Origin: Pempheris klunzingeri
Taxonomy: Eukaryota; Chordata; Actinopteri; Acropomatiformes; Pempheridae
Reading direction: 5' to 3'
Assembly: GCF_042242105.1 (NCBI RefSeq)
Contig: NC_092033.1
Span: forward strand, 19,214,408 to 19,278,407
Length of the DNA: 64,000 nucleotides
This document shows, one piece after another, positions 41,801-62,937 of the stretch (position 1 is the stretch's first letter; each line of letters begins with the position of its first letter). The translations under genes were made by a program, and so were the position numbers. The notes under the pieces were generated by a model, which was not told the origin of the DNA, ran no database searches, and worked only from the letters and a program-made list of their open reading frames with translations.

Positions 41801-42242
41801 GAGGTGTTCCAGTCCGCCAGCAGCGACACCTTCCTCCGGAAACAGGACACCATGTTATTGTTGAACCACTCAGTGGTGTTCTTCTCCACTACCAGGGCCT
41901 GACCCCCCCCCCGTGGTTATTGTGATAACTGCATTAAAAATTAATCTCACCACTAAACATGTTAAACAAATGAACACGTCTGCACACTGTCTTGTAGTTC
42001 TTAAATAGTTCCCATCCTGTTAGACCCTGTCCTTTATCAAACACCAACATTTGTTTCATTGGTAGTTCTACTGCGTCCACGCTGAAAAGTGATTTAAAGA
42101 GAAGTGAAATGTGTAAAAAAGGTTTCATAAGAGTCAAGACAGACTTCAGAGGTAAAGCCTGCCCATTTTTATACACCGTTCTGTGCAGTTACATTGAATT
42201 ATGTTCACGATTAAAGCGCTCACAGATGGAGTTCAAAAACAC

Positions 42243-42248
42243 TTTATT
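42243..42248 (-). promoter_or_regulatory. Poly(A) signal overlapping the stop codon of the ZP gene
   Basis: On the minus strand the last codons read CTG CAA TAA AGTG, so AATAAA contains the TAA stop. No other AATAAA occurs before the krr1 promoter. If used, the 3' UTR is only about 10-30 nt. Confidence 0.6.
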
Positions 42249-45200
42249 GCAGCCGTAGTTGATCATAGTAGGTCATGATTGCTTTGGTTGCACTCACTGA
42301 CAAAACAGTTACACCCAAAATGCCAATAGATCCCGCCACGATGGAGAGCAGGGTCACGTGCTCGGCCCCTGCAAACACATGCACACATTGTAATTTCAAT
42401 AACTCTGTATCCAGTGTGCACACGTACAACTCACACCGGACTGGACGCAACACTCACAATTGTGAAAACCACAGAAAATGTTTAATTGGTTAAACAGCAG
42501 TTAAATCCACTAAGAAAAATCAGCTAAGACTTGGATCAAGAAATGTTGTGAAATGACTAAAAAATAAATAGAATAGCATTATTTGAAGCATACAAAATAC
42601 TAAGTAAAAATATAAATAAGAAGAATATAGGAAAAACACTAATGCTAGTGATGCAATCTGATGAAAACTTCATGTGCACTGATCTTCAAGCATGAGTTCA
42701 GTTTCCTGGACAGACTCACAGTTAGACGGTGCCACTCCTGACTTCATCTCACTGACCACCACTGGTCCAGCAGACACAACAGCAGCTCGTTTCCCCCCCC
42801 TGTCCGTACGACTCACTGACCTCTTGGTGCGCTGTGGGCTGGTGCAATTCTATCACAATATTAGAGTCAGTCGGTGATCCACTCTTTGACATTTGTTTGA
42901 CAACTTATAGATTAAGATTTCACACAAACATGAGCTGTCATGGAACGTGACCTGAGCTGTAAACGTGCCATTATAGTTACCCAACAGTGATCTGTATAGA
43001 ATTAGTTAACCTGTCCCACTTTAGCTAACTCCAACACTACAGCATCGGTAATAATCCAACAATGATGTACAATAGTAGTAACACAGGAAAGTACTCTCAC
43101 TGCATAGAGAATCACTTCCATCAGGCATGTGAGACTGAAAACACGGGTGTCATGTCTGTTTGCAGTTGACGCCACAGACTAAAGACTGCAACATGATGCA
43201 CATGTGCACTGACTGTATGACTGTTTTTAGGTAGGTGCAATAAAGCCTCCTGCACAGAGGTGGGTACACCCACACCACTCCAGCTGTGGCGTCAGCCCCA
43301 CATTAGCCTACAGTCAGGACCTTTAAAAAGAATCCTTGATGATAGCACGGCCACCATCAAGACAGCACTTCTTACATCTGGAAGCTTTCTGGGCAACATC
43401 ACAGGCCGACAAAGGCCACCAGTATTGCACACTAGTGCAGCAGACCAGTAGCTGGAATCGGTAAGATATGTCAAGAGGTCACTGGTCCTAAGATTTGCAG
43501 ATCTATCTCAACCTTGAGACGGCCTTCAGTTTACCTTTGTGCAGTCTTCCTCGTGCTCACATATGTTGGTCAGGCAGTGAAAGTAGAGAGGCAGGCCCTG
43601 GGGCATGGTGAACACCTGAACAGAAAACCTGCCTTTCTGTGCCAGGCCGTTAACAGAGAGCCAGTGGAACGTGGTGTCAACAGGACAGCTGGGGACAGGA
43701 GGGGACGGCGGTCAGCATCCCGTCAAAGGAGTTCAAATGCTACACACAGTACAGCAACTTCAGCTCACAATCTCATGTGGCATTCAAAACGTCTAAGCAT
43801 GCGGTCAAAACGGAGCTAAAGAGACATGAATAGTCAATAGTTTGGGTACTGGTAAACTATGCTACAACTAATCCAAAGTCTTTCTCACCCACCCATTCTG
43901 AAGAAGAACGCCCTGAACAGCGTCCTCAGGGTCGGTGCTCTCAGTGGCCCAGCAGGACTCCACCTGCAGCAGCAGATCTGAAACAAAAGAGATGTTGGTC
44001 TCCAGGGCCACCTGGAAGAACAGGGTGTCGTCGAGCCCCAGGGCTATGGCATCCCTGTAGCGGTGGGTGTAGGACCCATCAGAGTGCAGGCTCATGGTCA
44101 GGGCCAGCTGCAGCGAGGAGTTGAACTCCACCAGCGCTATGGAGGTGAGCCTACGACCAAAGACGTGTTCAAATGTTTCTGCCTCATTTATGAACAGTGC
44201 TTTTCATCTGATTTCAGGCTGAGAGACTAAATATGAAGATGCTTGTCTCACCACTCCATATCCACATTGACTTGAGCATAGCTGACATAGTGTCGCGGGT
44301 AGACACATTTCCACACTACTTTTAGATCCCGCCGGCTGATTGTTTGTTCTCTGCTCAAGGTCACAGTTAGTATGTTTTGGAAGTCGATGTGGGTTTTGTT
44401 CACCTGGAGGACAAAACACACATTCAGCTATGCTAAACTCATGCATCACACTTCGAAAAAGGGACCGACATAACAAAGACTGTTGGCCCCCTGTGGCAGC
44501 AGATGTCACTTTTAGACACTTCATTTAGCAGATATCTTGTTATGAGGACTCTAAACTGCACACCGACCTAAATGCCCTCAGGGAACAGAAGAGAAACTAC
44601 CTCAGAGATGCTTAGAATACTTCGTCGTGAATTTAATGAATAATGTGTAGACTACAGGGGTGCTGGGTCAAGTTTATTCCAGACAAATGCAAACATTTGT
44701 GTATGCATTAACAAACCAGGGATGTCAATAATTATGAAGGTATGGATTTATGATATTTTTAGATATGACTTCTCAATCAGGTGACTGATTGAAAGCTTCT
44801 GAATCCTGTGCAGCTTTAAGAGTGATGGCAGAAAATGTATTTGTGTTCTCATGTCATAAGCACACTCGGGTGCCGTAGACATCTCTGCACAGAACCCGTC
44901 CCTCACGTCGGAAAGGCGTCTGCGTGACCTCAACTCACCCGCATCTGAGTCCCACACTCGGAGACTTTCCTTGAGGTGCGGAAGTAGTAGAACAGCCCAC
45001 TCTCATTCACAGAGCACCGCCCATCGTTCAACTTCACGTCAACCTTTCCCCCCATGTAAGACGTCAGGTAGGGTTTTGCTATTCCCCCACTCAGTTTAGC
45101 CATACACTGGCTGAAAAGGCCCTTTTCTGTTTCAGAACAAAGGAGCAGAACAAAGCAGTGAGGAGGCAGAAGCACAGTTGTTGCAGGCTGATGCAGGAGA

Positions 45201-48200
45201 AATGTTCACTGTCCTTTAAAAGCAGCAGGCATCCTAAGCGCATGCTGAAGCCACAGCAGGGGCACCTTACTGAGAATATCATAACATATCAATAACAGAC
45301 TTTCTTTATTTGATCCCCCATAGGGGGAAATTCTCATGTTATTGATACTAAGTCTACTGTACAGCTCCTCTGGCGTCCACTAATGCTGCCTCAAGAGAAG
45401 TCAATCTAAAAAAAGAGTGACTGGGACAGTCCTAAACTGATAACAGTCTACAGAGAGAATGATTCAGGGGCTGGAATGAGAAAAAAAAAAAAGAAAGGAG
45501 GGGTTTCCTGGTGGCCTAGAGGTGTCCAGCTGGTCTCCTGGGGGAGCTGGGTTCCTTATTGCTCTCCCCTCATTAAATGCCATCTCTTGACTGCCACCAT
45601 CAAAATAAAAAGGCATAAAATACCCCCCCCCCCATGTTCAACACGCCACCTGATGTGATGTGACCCTGTTAAAAACAGAACTTAGACCTGTGAGATAGCC
45701 ACAGGAGTTTCACTGGAGGAGATGCGTGCATTAAGATTTTACCATGGCAGACTGGATGTGACACTGCAGGAGCCTTGATGACGGAGCTCACATCGTAGTA
45801 GCCGTGTTGGCACACACAGGTGTAGGAGTCCAAGGTGTTGAGGCATAGAGCGTTACGGGGACACACAGTTTGCTTGGAAGAAGTACACAGATCTGGACCT
45901 GAAGAACAGACAGCCACAGCAAACACAATCAACCCCAGAAAACAGAAGTCTGAATTCTATGACTTGAACAAGCTGAGCAGGTTTTCCCCACCAACACTTA
46001 CCGACCCAGTGAATGACCCCGTCTCTAACTGCAATGTTGGAAGCATTCAAGGAGCGAATGTAATCCAGTTGCTCTTTAACTGGCAGGGGCACGGTGCTGG
46101 ATGCATCCAGAGACATGAACTGAATGCTGGTTTTGTCTGGCTCGTCTGCAGGTTCAAAGGTGACCAGCTCAACGCGGACCGGCTGACGGAAGTCTTTCAG
46201 CAGCTCCTGCAGCTGAACGACACAGAACAAGATAGGAGGTCTCAAGAATGATGCTCATTTGTATACTAGTAGGATGAAAACTGGCTCTGCAGTCTGCTCA
46301 CTGACAAACAATGTATATCATCCACCTTATCTTTGAAAATCTTCCCCATTTCAGCTCTGGGTTCCGACGTGTCGTCCAGTAGCTCCGGATGCAGTGACCA
46401 GGGCACGACCATTGTGAGACCCATGCTGGAAATATCTAGCTGCAGCTCTAAAGACACAACATGGAAACACAATGGGTAAAGTTCATCATGAAAGATCATT
46501 AAACCAGTGATCGGAATCAGAATTTGGCCTAATCACTTGAGTTCTTTTCATTCCAGCTTTGTTGAGTATTTATTTCACTCACTGTACTCCTGTCAGAAGA
46601 ATCAGCTGCTGTTAAACATTCACAAACTGTTCAGTGGATCACTCATGTTCAGTCAAGTCAAACACTAAAGCCAAAAATGCCACACATGCAGAAGTCTTGC
46701 TGGACTCCTGGTACCCCAGACTGACCTACATCTGGAGCAGGTAAAGCTCTCACAAGGAGCTCTGAGGAGGAATCGGCTCCCTCTAACCACACGGGAGAAC
46801 GCTGCGACGCTCGCCGACCGTCACATTCCTCCCACACCTCCAGGATGTAGGTCTTCCCTTCCTCTTGGTTATTTACACGGCTGTCCTGGAGGGAGGAGCC
46901 GTTCTCCGGAGACATTTCATATAAAAAAGCCACGGCTTGGTGGGGTGTCGTGGAGTCGTCGGAGCGATTTCTGAGGTGAGACACATGGCGAGGTCCTGGA
47001 TACGCACACAGACAGGTCAGGTCATACACACACACACACACACACAGATCAGTAAAAGCGTTACTGTATACTGTACTGTACGGACAGACTCAGCTATACA
47101 AACAAACATTTGAACTCGCAGTGAGAAACAAAAGAAGTCAAATATCACCCACACTGTTTACCTAATAAAGAGCAAGTCAAATGGAATCCTCACTGTGCCA
47201 ACATCCAAGAGGCCAGTTAAAGTCACATGGTCTTACTTACCTAAACAACAATCTGACAAGAGCAGAGTTCTACATGTGGGATCAACCAAGTTGGACTGCA
47301 GCCATGACTTGATTGGCTGCCATGTTTAGCTTCCCCTTGCCATCACTTTCTACGTCACCTGTGTGTGCTGCGACCGTCTTGGCACTCATGAGCACACCGT
47401 CTCCGCACAGCGCCTCCACCTTGGCCTGGTATTGTTGGCATGGCAGCAGCCCCCCCACAGTGTAGTTGGTGAGGAGCGTGGTGCCCTGCAGCGCCCCCTC
47501 ATGGTGGACTCTGAACATTGAGATGGACGAGGTGTTCCTCACTTTCCAGCTCAGGGTGTAGCTGTGGGGGCCAAATGATGTTTGACTCACGGCCTCGATC
47601 CTGGAGTGTTCTGAGGAGCAGAGAGGTGATTGAACAGCACTGTGACCTTCTCTTACTTTATTTTCTCTGTCCTGTCTCACTGGTGCTAATGAAACACTAC
47701 AATAAATCAGTGGGAGCTCTACATCAGCAGGCTGAAGGTAATATCATCTTTAGGGTTTTTACTGGAACTGCTCGTTATGTTCTCTCAGATATACGGTTTT
47801 ATCCCATTATGTGAGTACTTTCTGTTGTCTGCTGAAATGAACACTAACGTTTCAAATTTCACTTAAACTTGCAAGGTCTAACTTTAATGCAGCAAGCACT
47901 AACAGATATTGGCTGTGAATGAAGAGAATAATAAAATGTGGTAGAAATGAAGAATTAAAAAAAATTAAGCTCAAACTGGAAAATATAGGCGAGCTGTGCA
48001 GGACTTACCAGAGTTTCCATCACTCAGGACCATTCTGCTGTAGCGAGACTCCGTCCCTGCCTGGCAAACCGTCTGCAGGCCAAACTTAACCCTGCTGCAG
48101 GGCTGCAGGTCAGACAAAATGAACTCGAAGTTATCCCCTTTGTGCCATGACAGCACCTCCTCTAAGGTGTGGTCTGTACCATTGAGGTAGAAGGCAGTGA

Positions 48201-50186
48201 GGAGGAAGAGGGAGAACTTCTGGTTCTCAGGGCAGTTCCAGGCCAACGAAATGCTGCTGCTGTTCCATGACGTCACCTCAAAGTCCCTGGGAATGTCTGG
48301 GTCTGGTGGTAAGGGGATACAAGAATTGGCAAATCAATTTAAAGCAGCATTAATAGCTTTTTTGGACATTTGAGGGCAGCGGAAACTGTAAACCCAACAC
48401 ACAGAATCCCCTTTTAAGTATGGTAAGCAGTTACTTATTTACACATCCAGCATTTGCATTCATTTGGAGAGGTTTCTGTCTCAATGGCTTTAAGTCCAGT
48501 ACTCACTCCCCTTTTAGCTCCAACTCCTCAGAAGAATATTTCTATAATTATAATTGGCATCTTTGGCTCTGGGAACTTTATTTGTAGCAGCCCTACCTTA
48601 GACACATTATTGCATTTCTTTAAGTTAATTTGCACCATTAACAAAATTCCATTCATCTCCATTATATTGGGGTGAAGGAGGAAGCTTCAGAAGGATTTCT
48701 CAAACCTAGGACAAATAAGACCAAAAGGTATCTGCATCACTAAAGGGTAGGGAGGAACGTTTTCACATTCTTTGTGGACTGGCCCTTTAAAAATGCAATT
48801 GTTTGCCATCCATCCAACCACTAGTCCGTACCGGTAATAGAAGAGAGGCAGGTGAATGAGCGCGTGCCCACAATCGCCACGCAGGCCACATAAGGGCTGC
48901 AGGACTCCAGAGCTGTGAAGCGGTAATGGCTTCTGGTGGTGGTGTCCACTCTTAAAGTTTTATAGGAGCCCAGCTCAGAGTGGTACAGGCTCACAGCGTG
49001 GCGGCTGCCGATAGCTGGGCGGTTTGCTACCCAGGAGACCAGCAACATGGAAGGGCTCCTGGTCTCGAGCTTGACAGGGAGGCGTGAAGTGTGGCCTAGG
49101 ATGAGACAACTTGGAGGTTCAGTCAGTCATCTCAAGCATTAGCAAATTACAACTTAAGACATTTACTTAAACTTCCTTGCAGTCTACTGATATCCTTCGG
49201 TTTCAGCCTGAGGGACCACAGAAATCCACAGTACATTGGACGACTCATGATGGTTCAAGGATGGGGAGCAAAACACACAAGTGAGGAGATGCTACATGGT
49301 GCCAAATGTAATGTGTGACAATGACAAACATCTAATGTATTAATTAGTGAGCTTTAGAAAAAAGGTGCTGGTAGGCAGGTGTTGCTTCCTTTCTCTAAAC
49401 AAATAATGCTCATGAAACTGAGGGCAGGTTTACATGCAGGTCAAACACAATCTCACCAATTGCAAGGAAGAAGTTTTTATCCTGGTGGAAGAATAATGTG
49501 CCATTTTCACAGGCAAACACCTCAGTGGCACTCATCGACTCCAGAAAGGCCTGAAGACAGAAGGAGAGATCAAAGTGGGCAAAAGCAGGACAGGGTGAGT
49601 ATCAAAGTCTAAAATGACCATCCATAGCACAAGTACCTTAGTGGCGCTTGTTGGCCGCACTACGACCTTCTGCCTGCCTCGGACTTTAGCGAACTTTGAA
49701 CCTTGGAGACAGATTTTAGTTAAGAACTGTTGGGTCTTAGTGGGCAGACGGGAGTAAGAGTTAAAGATGCTTACGTGAGCTGATTGTGAAGGTCCATGAC
49801 TGAACAGAGCCTCCATACTTAAGTGTTAGCTTGTTGTCTACACCTGGGGACACCGTCAGGGAGGCAACTTTACCCAGCTTCCTGATGGACTTCAGTGCTG
49901 TATGGTTGACCCATAAGTTTCCATTTTGCCTAAAAGGATGGAAAATAATAAAGCTTTGGAACACTGCATTTTCCCCATTTTGTCATTCCCAATCAAATAA
50001 GATGCGTTTAATACTACCGTGCTTATCGGCACGTGGACGCACCAAGTAAGACTTGACTTGTAGACAGTTTCTAGTTTCAACATGACATTGTCCCTGTGCA
50101 CAAACAGATCCATGAAGGAGCGCTTGCACAGAGCCCCAACCTCAACTCATCCAGCACCTGGTCAGCTGTGAGCCAGGCCAGGCCTC

Positions 50187-50221
<35 letters not shown>

Positions 50222-50972
50222 CACCACCGTGGGACCTCATTGATGCAACCAAGTTTAAAGTTCAGGTAAAGTCTTGCTAGACGATTAGAGGCCATTACTT
50301 CTGGGTTTTAGAAGTACAACGTTCAGCATCCATATACTAAACCAGCATCTCATTTCATAGAGGGGGGTAAGGGGGTCTGCGTTGGGCCTCCAAAAACCTT
50401 GATCCTGTCCTGCATAAAAAGCAAGAGTGTATTCTAAGACTGGACCGACCTGTGAACAGGAGGCTGCAGGCTAAAACTGACCATGACTAAATAAGGACCA
50501 AGGGGCCACATTTGCCAACCTGCAGAAAACCACTAGATTGTGTTTTAGTAAATGGGGTTTGGTGAGAGGTTGTCAGGAGAAGCACCGAGTGCCCCGCTGC
50601 AGAGCACACCGCCTGCACCGCGCCCTGAGGCGGGTTACCTCTCCAGAGAGCCGTCCCTGCTCATCCAGCAGATCGAGAAGGAAATATCGTTGCAACGTCC
50701 TGCAGGGGAAATCAATTAGAGTATCATTTAGAACAAGATCTACTCCAACACACCTCGGTTATTGAGGGGGGGGGGGGGGGGGGGGGCAGCGTGCTACTCA
50801 CCTAACGATATAGTGTGAGGTACCAGTATGAAAAAGATGAACGAAAACTCTAAGGAGTTCCTGAAAACAGAGAAGCTGATTACTCTGCTGAATTCCTCAG
50901 AGATGTGACAGACAACCGACTGTGACACTTGTTCCCCTACATTTTCCTCGTAATCCCAGCGAACGACAGCAT
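42244..50972 (-). CDS. Uromodulin-like-1-type FN3/SEA-like/EGF/ZP membrane protein, 19 exons
   Basis: Exons: 50941-50972 (tentative), 50802-50860, 50639-50699, 49775-49929, 49637-49701, 49457-49550, 48832-49095, 48009-48302, 47359-47610, 46726-46995, 46326-46447, 46002-46212, 45743-45898, 44939-45126, 44252-44403, 43893-44150, 43535-43688, 42720-42831, 42244-42368; 1007 residues, all phases closed. Layout: signal peptide; a unique N-terminal part (about 30-155); four FN3-like exons (156-515); a SEA-like region (516-626); a six-Cys EGF module (627-678); ZP-N and ZP-C (679-929); furin-type RTKR (930-933); a hydrophobic patch AAVVSAGPVVV (945-955); a membrane helix (971-991); a short tail ending YYDQLRLQ. 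ZP modules polymerise after cleavage that removes the patch. The order FN3-SEA-EGF-ZP-TM fits UMODL1, but there is no EMI or WAP domain at the N-terminus and I do not recognise it residue by residue; it may be a fish-specific ZP protein. Confidence 0.8.
45299..45340. repeat. Dispersed TTTGATCCCCCATAGGGGGAAATTC element
   Basis: Third copy of the motif seen near 15262 and 19393, here in an intron of the ZP gene. It contains a CCCCCATAGGGGG palindrome. Probably the end of a larger transposon family. Confidence 0.6.
50188..50219. repeat. 32-bp poly-C run
   Basis: Uninterrupted C run in an intron of the ZP gene (G-rich in the transcript). Confidence 0.9.
50766..50786. repeat. 21-bp poly-G run
   Basis: Uninterrupted G run 16 bp downstream (transcript sense) of the signal-peptide exon of the ZP gene. 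Confidence 0.9.
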
Positions 50973-52497
50973 GCTGGAGGGGGGGGGGGGATTAAAGGCA
51001 GCGGCCGGCTGGAGATGACTCCTGATGAGTGACAGGTGTGCGCTGCTCACCCCCACCTGGAGCTGCTGTGGTTTTATAGCCCGTCAGTGAGGGGGGGGCC
51101 AGCAGGCTGCCTGTCCCTCCCCGTGGAGAACAGCACTGACCTTCATTTAGCTGGTCTGTGAGTGTCCAGCATGATGGGGAAACACTGTTTTAATAAGGCC
51201 CACCTCCTGCAACAGCCACAGACAACCACTAAATAGCTTTTTCCTTTTTTTTAATGAACCTAGAGTTCATGTAGGAAGTGTCATTAATAAGATTAGTCTT
51301 AGTGATATCCACATCAGTCTTAACACCTAAGCCTGATTCCCTCCGAAGCCGGAGAAGACACCAAACAAGTGACTTTGCAGGCTGAGTTGTCCTCTGCATA
51401 ACAAACCCCTTTAATCATTCATTCACATTACTTACCAAAGGTAGAATATGTTGCATGTGCACAGCAAACATGGCTCAAAGTTACAAATAACATCCTATAA
51501 TAATAGCTAATGTAAGCTGATGTAGTGAAAAGATGAACACTAAGGATGGATCACAGTGGATCACACCATTTAATGACATTGTTTTAAATGACACTATTGT
51601 GATGCTGAACAGGTTCGTTGGACACTATATTCAAGGTTTATCTAACACATTCTTGTCGTATGGTCAGAGGGCCTATCATAAAGGTGGCCCTTGCCTACAA
51701 GAAATAACATTTGTGATAAGTAATTGCAAATATGGAGTTTTAGGAAAACTCTGAAGACCTGTAGTGTAAATCAATTCATTTCAGATTGCTTCATTTATTT
51801 GAAGTGTTTGTCCAGTCTCAAATGTGTTCAGAATTTCACAAGTGAACTGCAAGACATAAAGAACAAAGTGGGAAAACATAATTTTGCATGCCAGTCTTTC
51901 TTTTGGTGCATGCGCCCCTTTTACGACCCCTCAAAACCACCTCAGGACCCCGTGGGAGTCCCTGCTGTGTGTCCTGGAGCGGAGTGCCTGTAGGTGGCGG
52001 TGTGCACCTTAATGAAATTTGCAGTCCACCATCTGCAGTTTAGAAATGTCCAAATAAATGTATTTGCTTTAATTAAACGTTGGTAACTGCTAAACATGAA
52101 CGGTAAGAAACGGGTGTAAAAATGTTACACACACTTATTCCTTCCTGAAGCCTGCTGTCTGACGTGTTCTCATTCACCTTGTGTGTGTGACTTTGTGATT
52201 ACATTAAGGGATTAAGCAAAGGAAAGACGACTTGTCCTCTATTACTGGTCCTGCATCACAGTGTCTGTGTCCAGCTGTTCTGGGTCTACTCAGCAATCAG
52301 ACAGTGCAGCGTCTGTCTGATAAATCTTAACAAGCAACCGGCCAAATTGGAGTCACAAGTATGCCCAGTCTGTGGAGAGCTTCAGGCTGCAGGCTGCTTG
52401 TGGGGGCTGAAACTTTTCTGCCTCTGCTGGACTATAATTCAAGTCAAATCATGATCTGAGCAGCAGGGTCTGGGGACGCAGAGTATTCGAATGCAAT
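50973..52497. other. Divergent intergenic region ZP gene / esterase
   Basis: This separates the 5' ends of two genes on opposite strands, so both promoters should be here. A C- and G-run-rich part (50975-51110) adjoins the ZP gene. The rest is AT-rich with no coding signal and no clear TATA box. The frames at 51533-51993 are not family-like. Confidence 0.5.
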
Positions 52498-61122
<8,625 letters not shown>

Positions 61123-61254
61123 GTAAAAGGAACTCAACTCACAGTATTCAGCTGACCTTCCTCTGTACCAGCACCCCCGTGAACTCATGGCATATGATCA
61201 GAGTTTTCTGCATAGCTAAGCAGACTTAATGCTGAAGTTCTTCACATCACAGCC

Positions 61255-61465
61255 TCATTCACCCATTCACACATCATTCATACAGTTGGAATCTAAGTTG
61301 GAGGAGACTGTTCTTTTACACACATTCACACACTGAAGCTGCTTCAGGGGCCAGTTGGGGTTCAGTGTCTTGCCCAAAGACACTTCGACATGCTGACCCA
61401 TAGGAGCTGGGGACCTTCTGACTGAGGGACGACCCACTCTACCTCTGAGCCACAGTCGCCCCACG
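61255..61465 (-). mobile_element. tRNA-derived SINE, copy 3
   Basis: Reverse-strand copy of the family at 17249 and 28141, just downstream of esterase exon 7. The AGGGGCCAGTTGGGGTTCAG core and the GTGGCTCAGAGGTAGAGTGG A-box region are recognisable on the minus strand. The B-box region is partly deleted. Confidence 0.8.
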
Positions 61466-62937
61466 AAGCACCCATTTGTCAGTCAGCTTGTGTGCAGACC
61501 AAACAGGAGACCCCCCCCCCGTGGTGAATGGTTTTCTCACTGTCGTGGACTCGTCCGTCGGTGGTAACGTTGGTCAGGCAGTGCGTTCATGTGTTTTGGG
61601 GGTGAGGCTTTTAGGGAGGCCTGAGGGGGTTGGATAGTTGTTGAAGTTAAATACTTTCAAAATGGAGCTTCTCTTGCTTGTTTGTCCGATGTTACAGACT
61701 TTAAGACTACTTTCACACTTCTACAGACCTTGCTAATTTGTGAACTAATTTGATGGTGGTGTCAATACTAACTTTGAGGACCTCTTGAGATTGACATTTT
61801 TATTTTTTCTTGAAATATGTCAAGCAAATACCAGGAAAGTTGGTACAGACTACCACTGAGCCAAGACTAATCCTAACAATCTTTGCTAATGTTTTGGTGG
61901 TTGTAGATTCTCAGTCTTGTTGGGAAACAGAACATCTTCTTCATAAATGTAATTATGTCCAAAGCATCATTGTCCACTTTATAAGGCGAAGTGTTTTCCC
62001 TTACTTTCAAACAGATAGGATTTGGTTCAAACCGAGTTGTGAACAAGTACAGCTGATTTGTCATTGTACTGATAAAACAGGCATGAGCAAGAATAATGAA
62101 AAACAATGACTAGGTATATGGCACTAAACATGCATGTCTGCCATTTTGACACCAGGCAAGGTTAATTATCAAAGGTCACTTAAGATCCTGTATTTCTTCT
62201 GCAACAAGGAACTCTAATTACACTTAAGTTCATGGACAAATCTTCAGTTAATAGAAACTTAGTGAAGCGTGTTGCTTTTCATCAGACTGAGGCAAATGGC
62301 ATATAATAAATATTCTTCCATTTGATGTGGCTTTGTCTCGTCCTCATCAGCTGTCCGATGGGTGTCAGAAAATTGCCAGCGAGTTTCCAGCTGGCTTACA
62401 TTTAAACACTAATGTCTCATTTGTGAGAAACAATAGTGATATCATGTGACATAGTGCTATCCCACTCTAACCTGCATTTCAAGAGCTTTATTCTCTACAT
62501 ATTGTCTCAAGACACAGTCTCCCACACACTCTAATGCACATACATGCATCAATAAACACCAATTCAGTGGCTTTTGCGTGGCGGCCGATCATGCATTGAT
62601 CGACCCCTAACCCACCCAGCTGGAGCCCGGCTTCACTAGCTGCTGATGGGCAGCTGAAAACAATCATTCATGTTTGCTGCTGAGATTCATTTCTCAGGGG
62701 AAAAAAACCTGATTACTCGAGATCAGAGTAGTTAATGTAAGACTTTCACCATTATCATCATCATTCAGAAGACTTTACAGAATTCAGTGCTGCTCCTTAG
62801 CTCCTCAGACACAGCTCCTATCATTTGCCCACAGAGGGAGCTACAATTCCAGTTTTTCTCAAAGTCTCACTCCAACACAGATCACAGATCTTCCATGTCT
62901 CCTCCATCATTTAGTTTGGAGGTAGTTCAAGTGACTA
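61466..62937. other. Intronic sequence after esterase exon 7
   Basis: AT-rich sequence with no exon-like frame. I looked for the missing esterase 3' exons (a region with GAxHxxD/E-type catalytic His context) and saw none. No recognisable repeat other than those listed. Confidence 0.4.

Noticed and set aside
51533..51993. Two overlapping plus-strand frames (73 and 89 codons) in the ZP/esterase gap
   Set aside because: No domain similarity, no splice continuity with the esterase signal-peptide exon, and unremarkable codon use.
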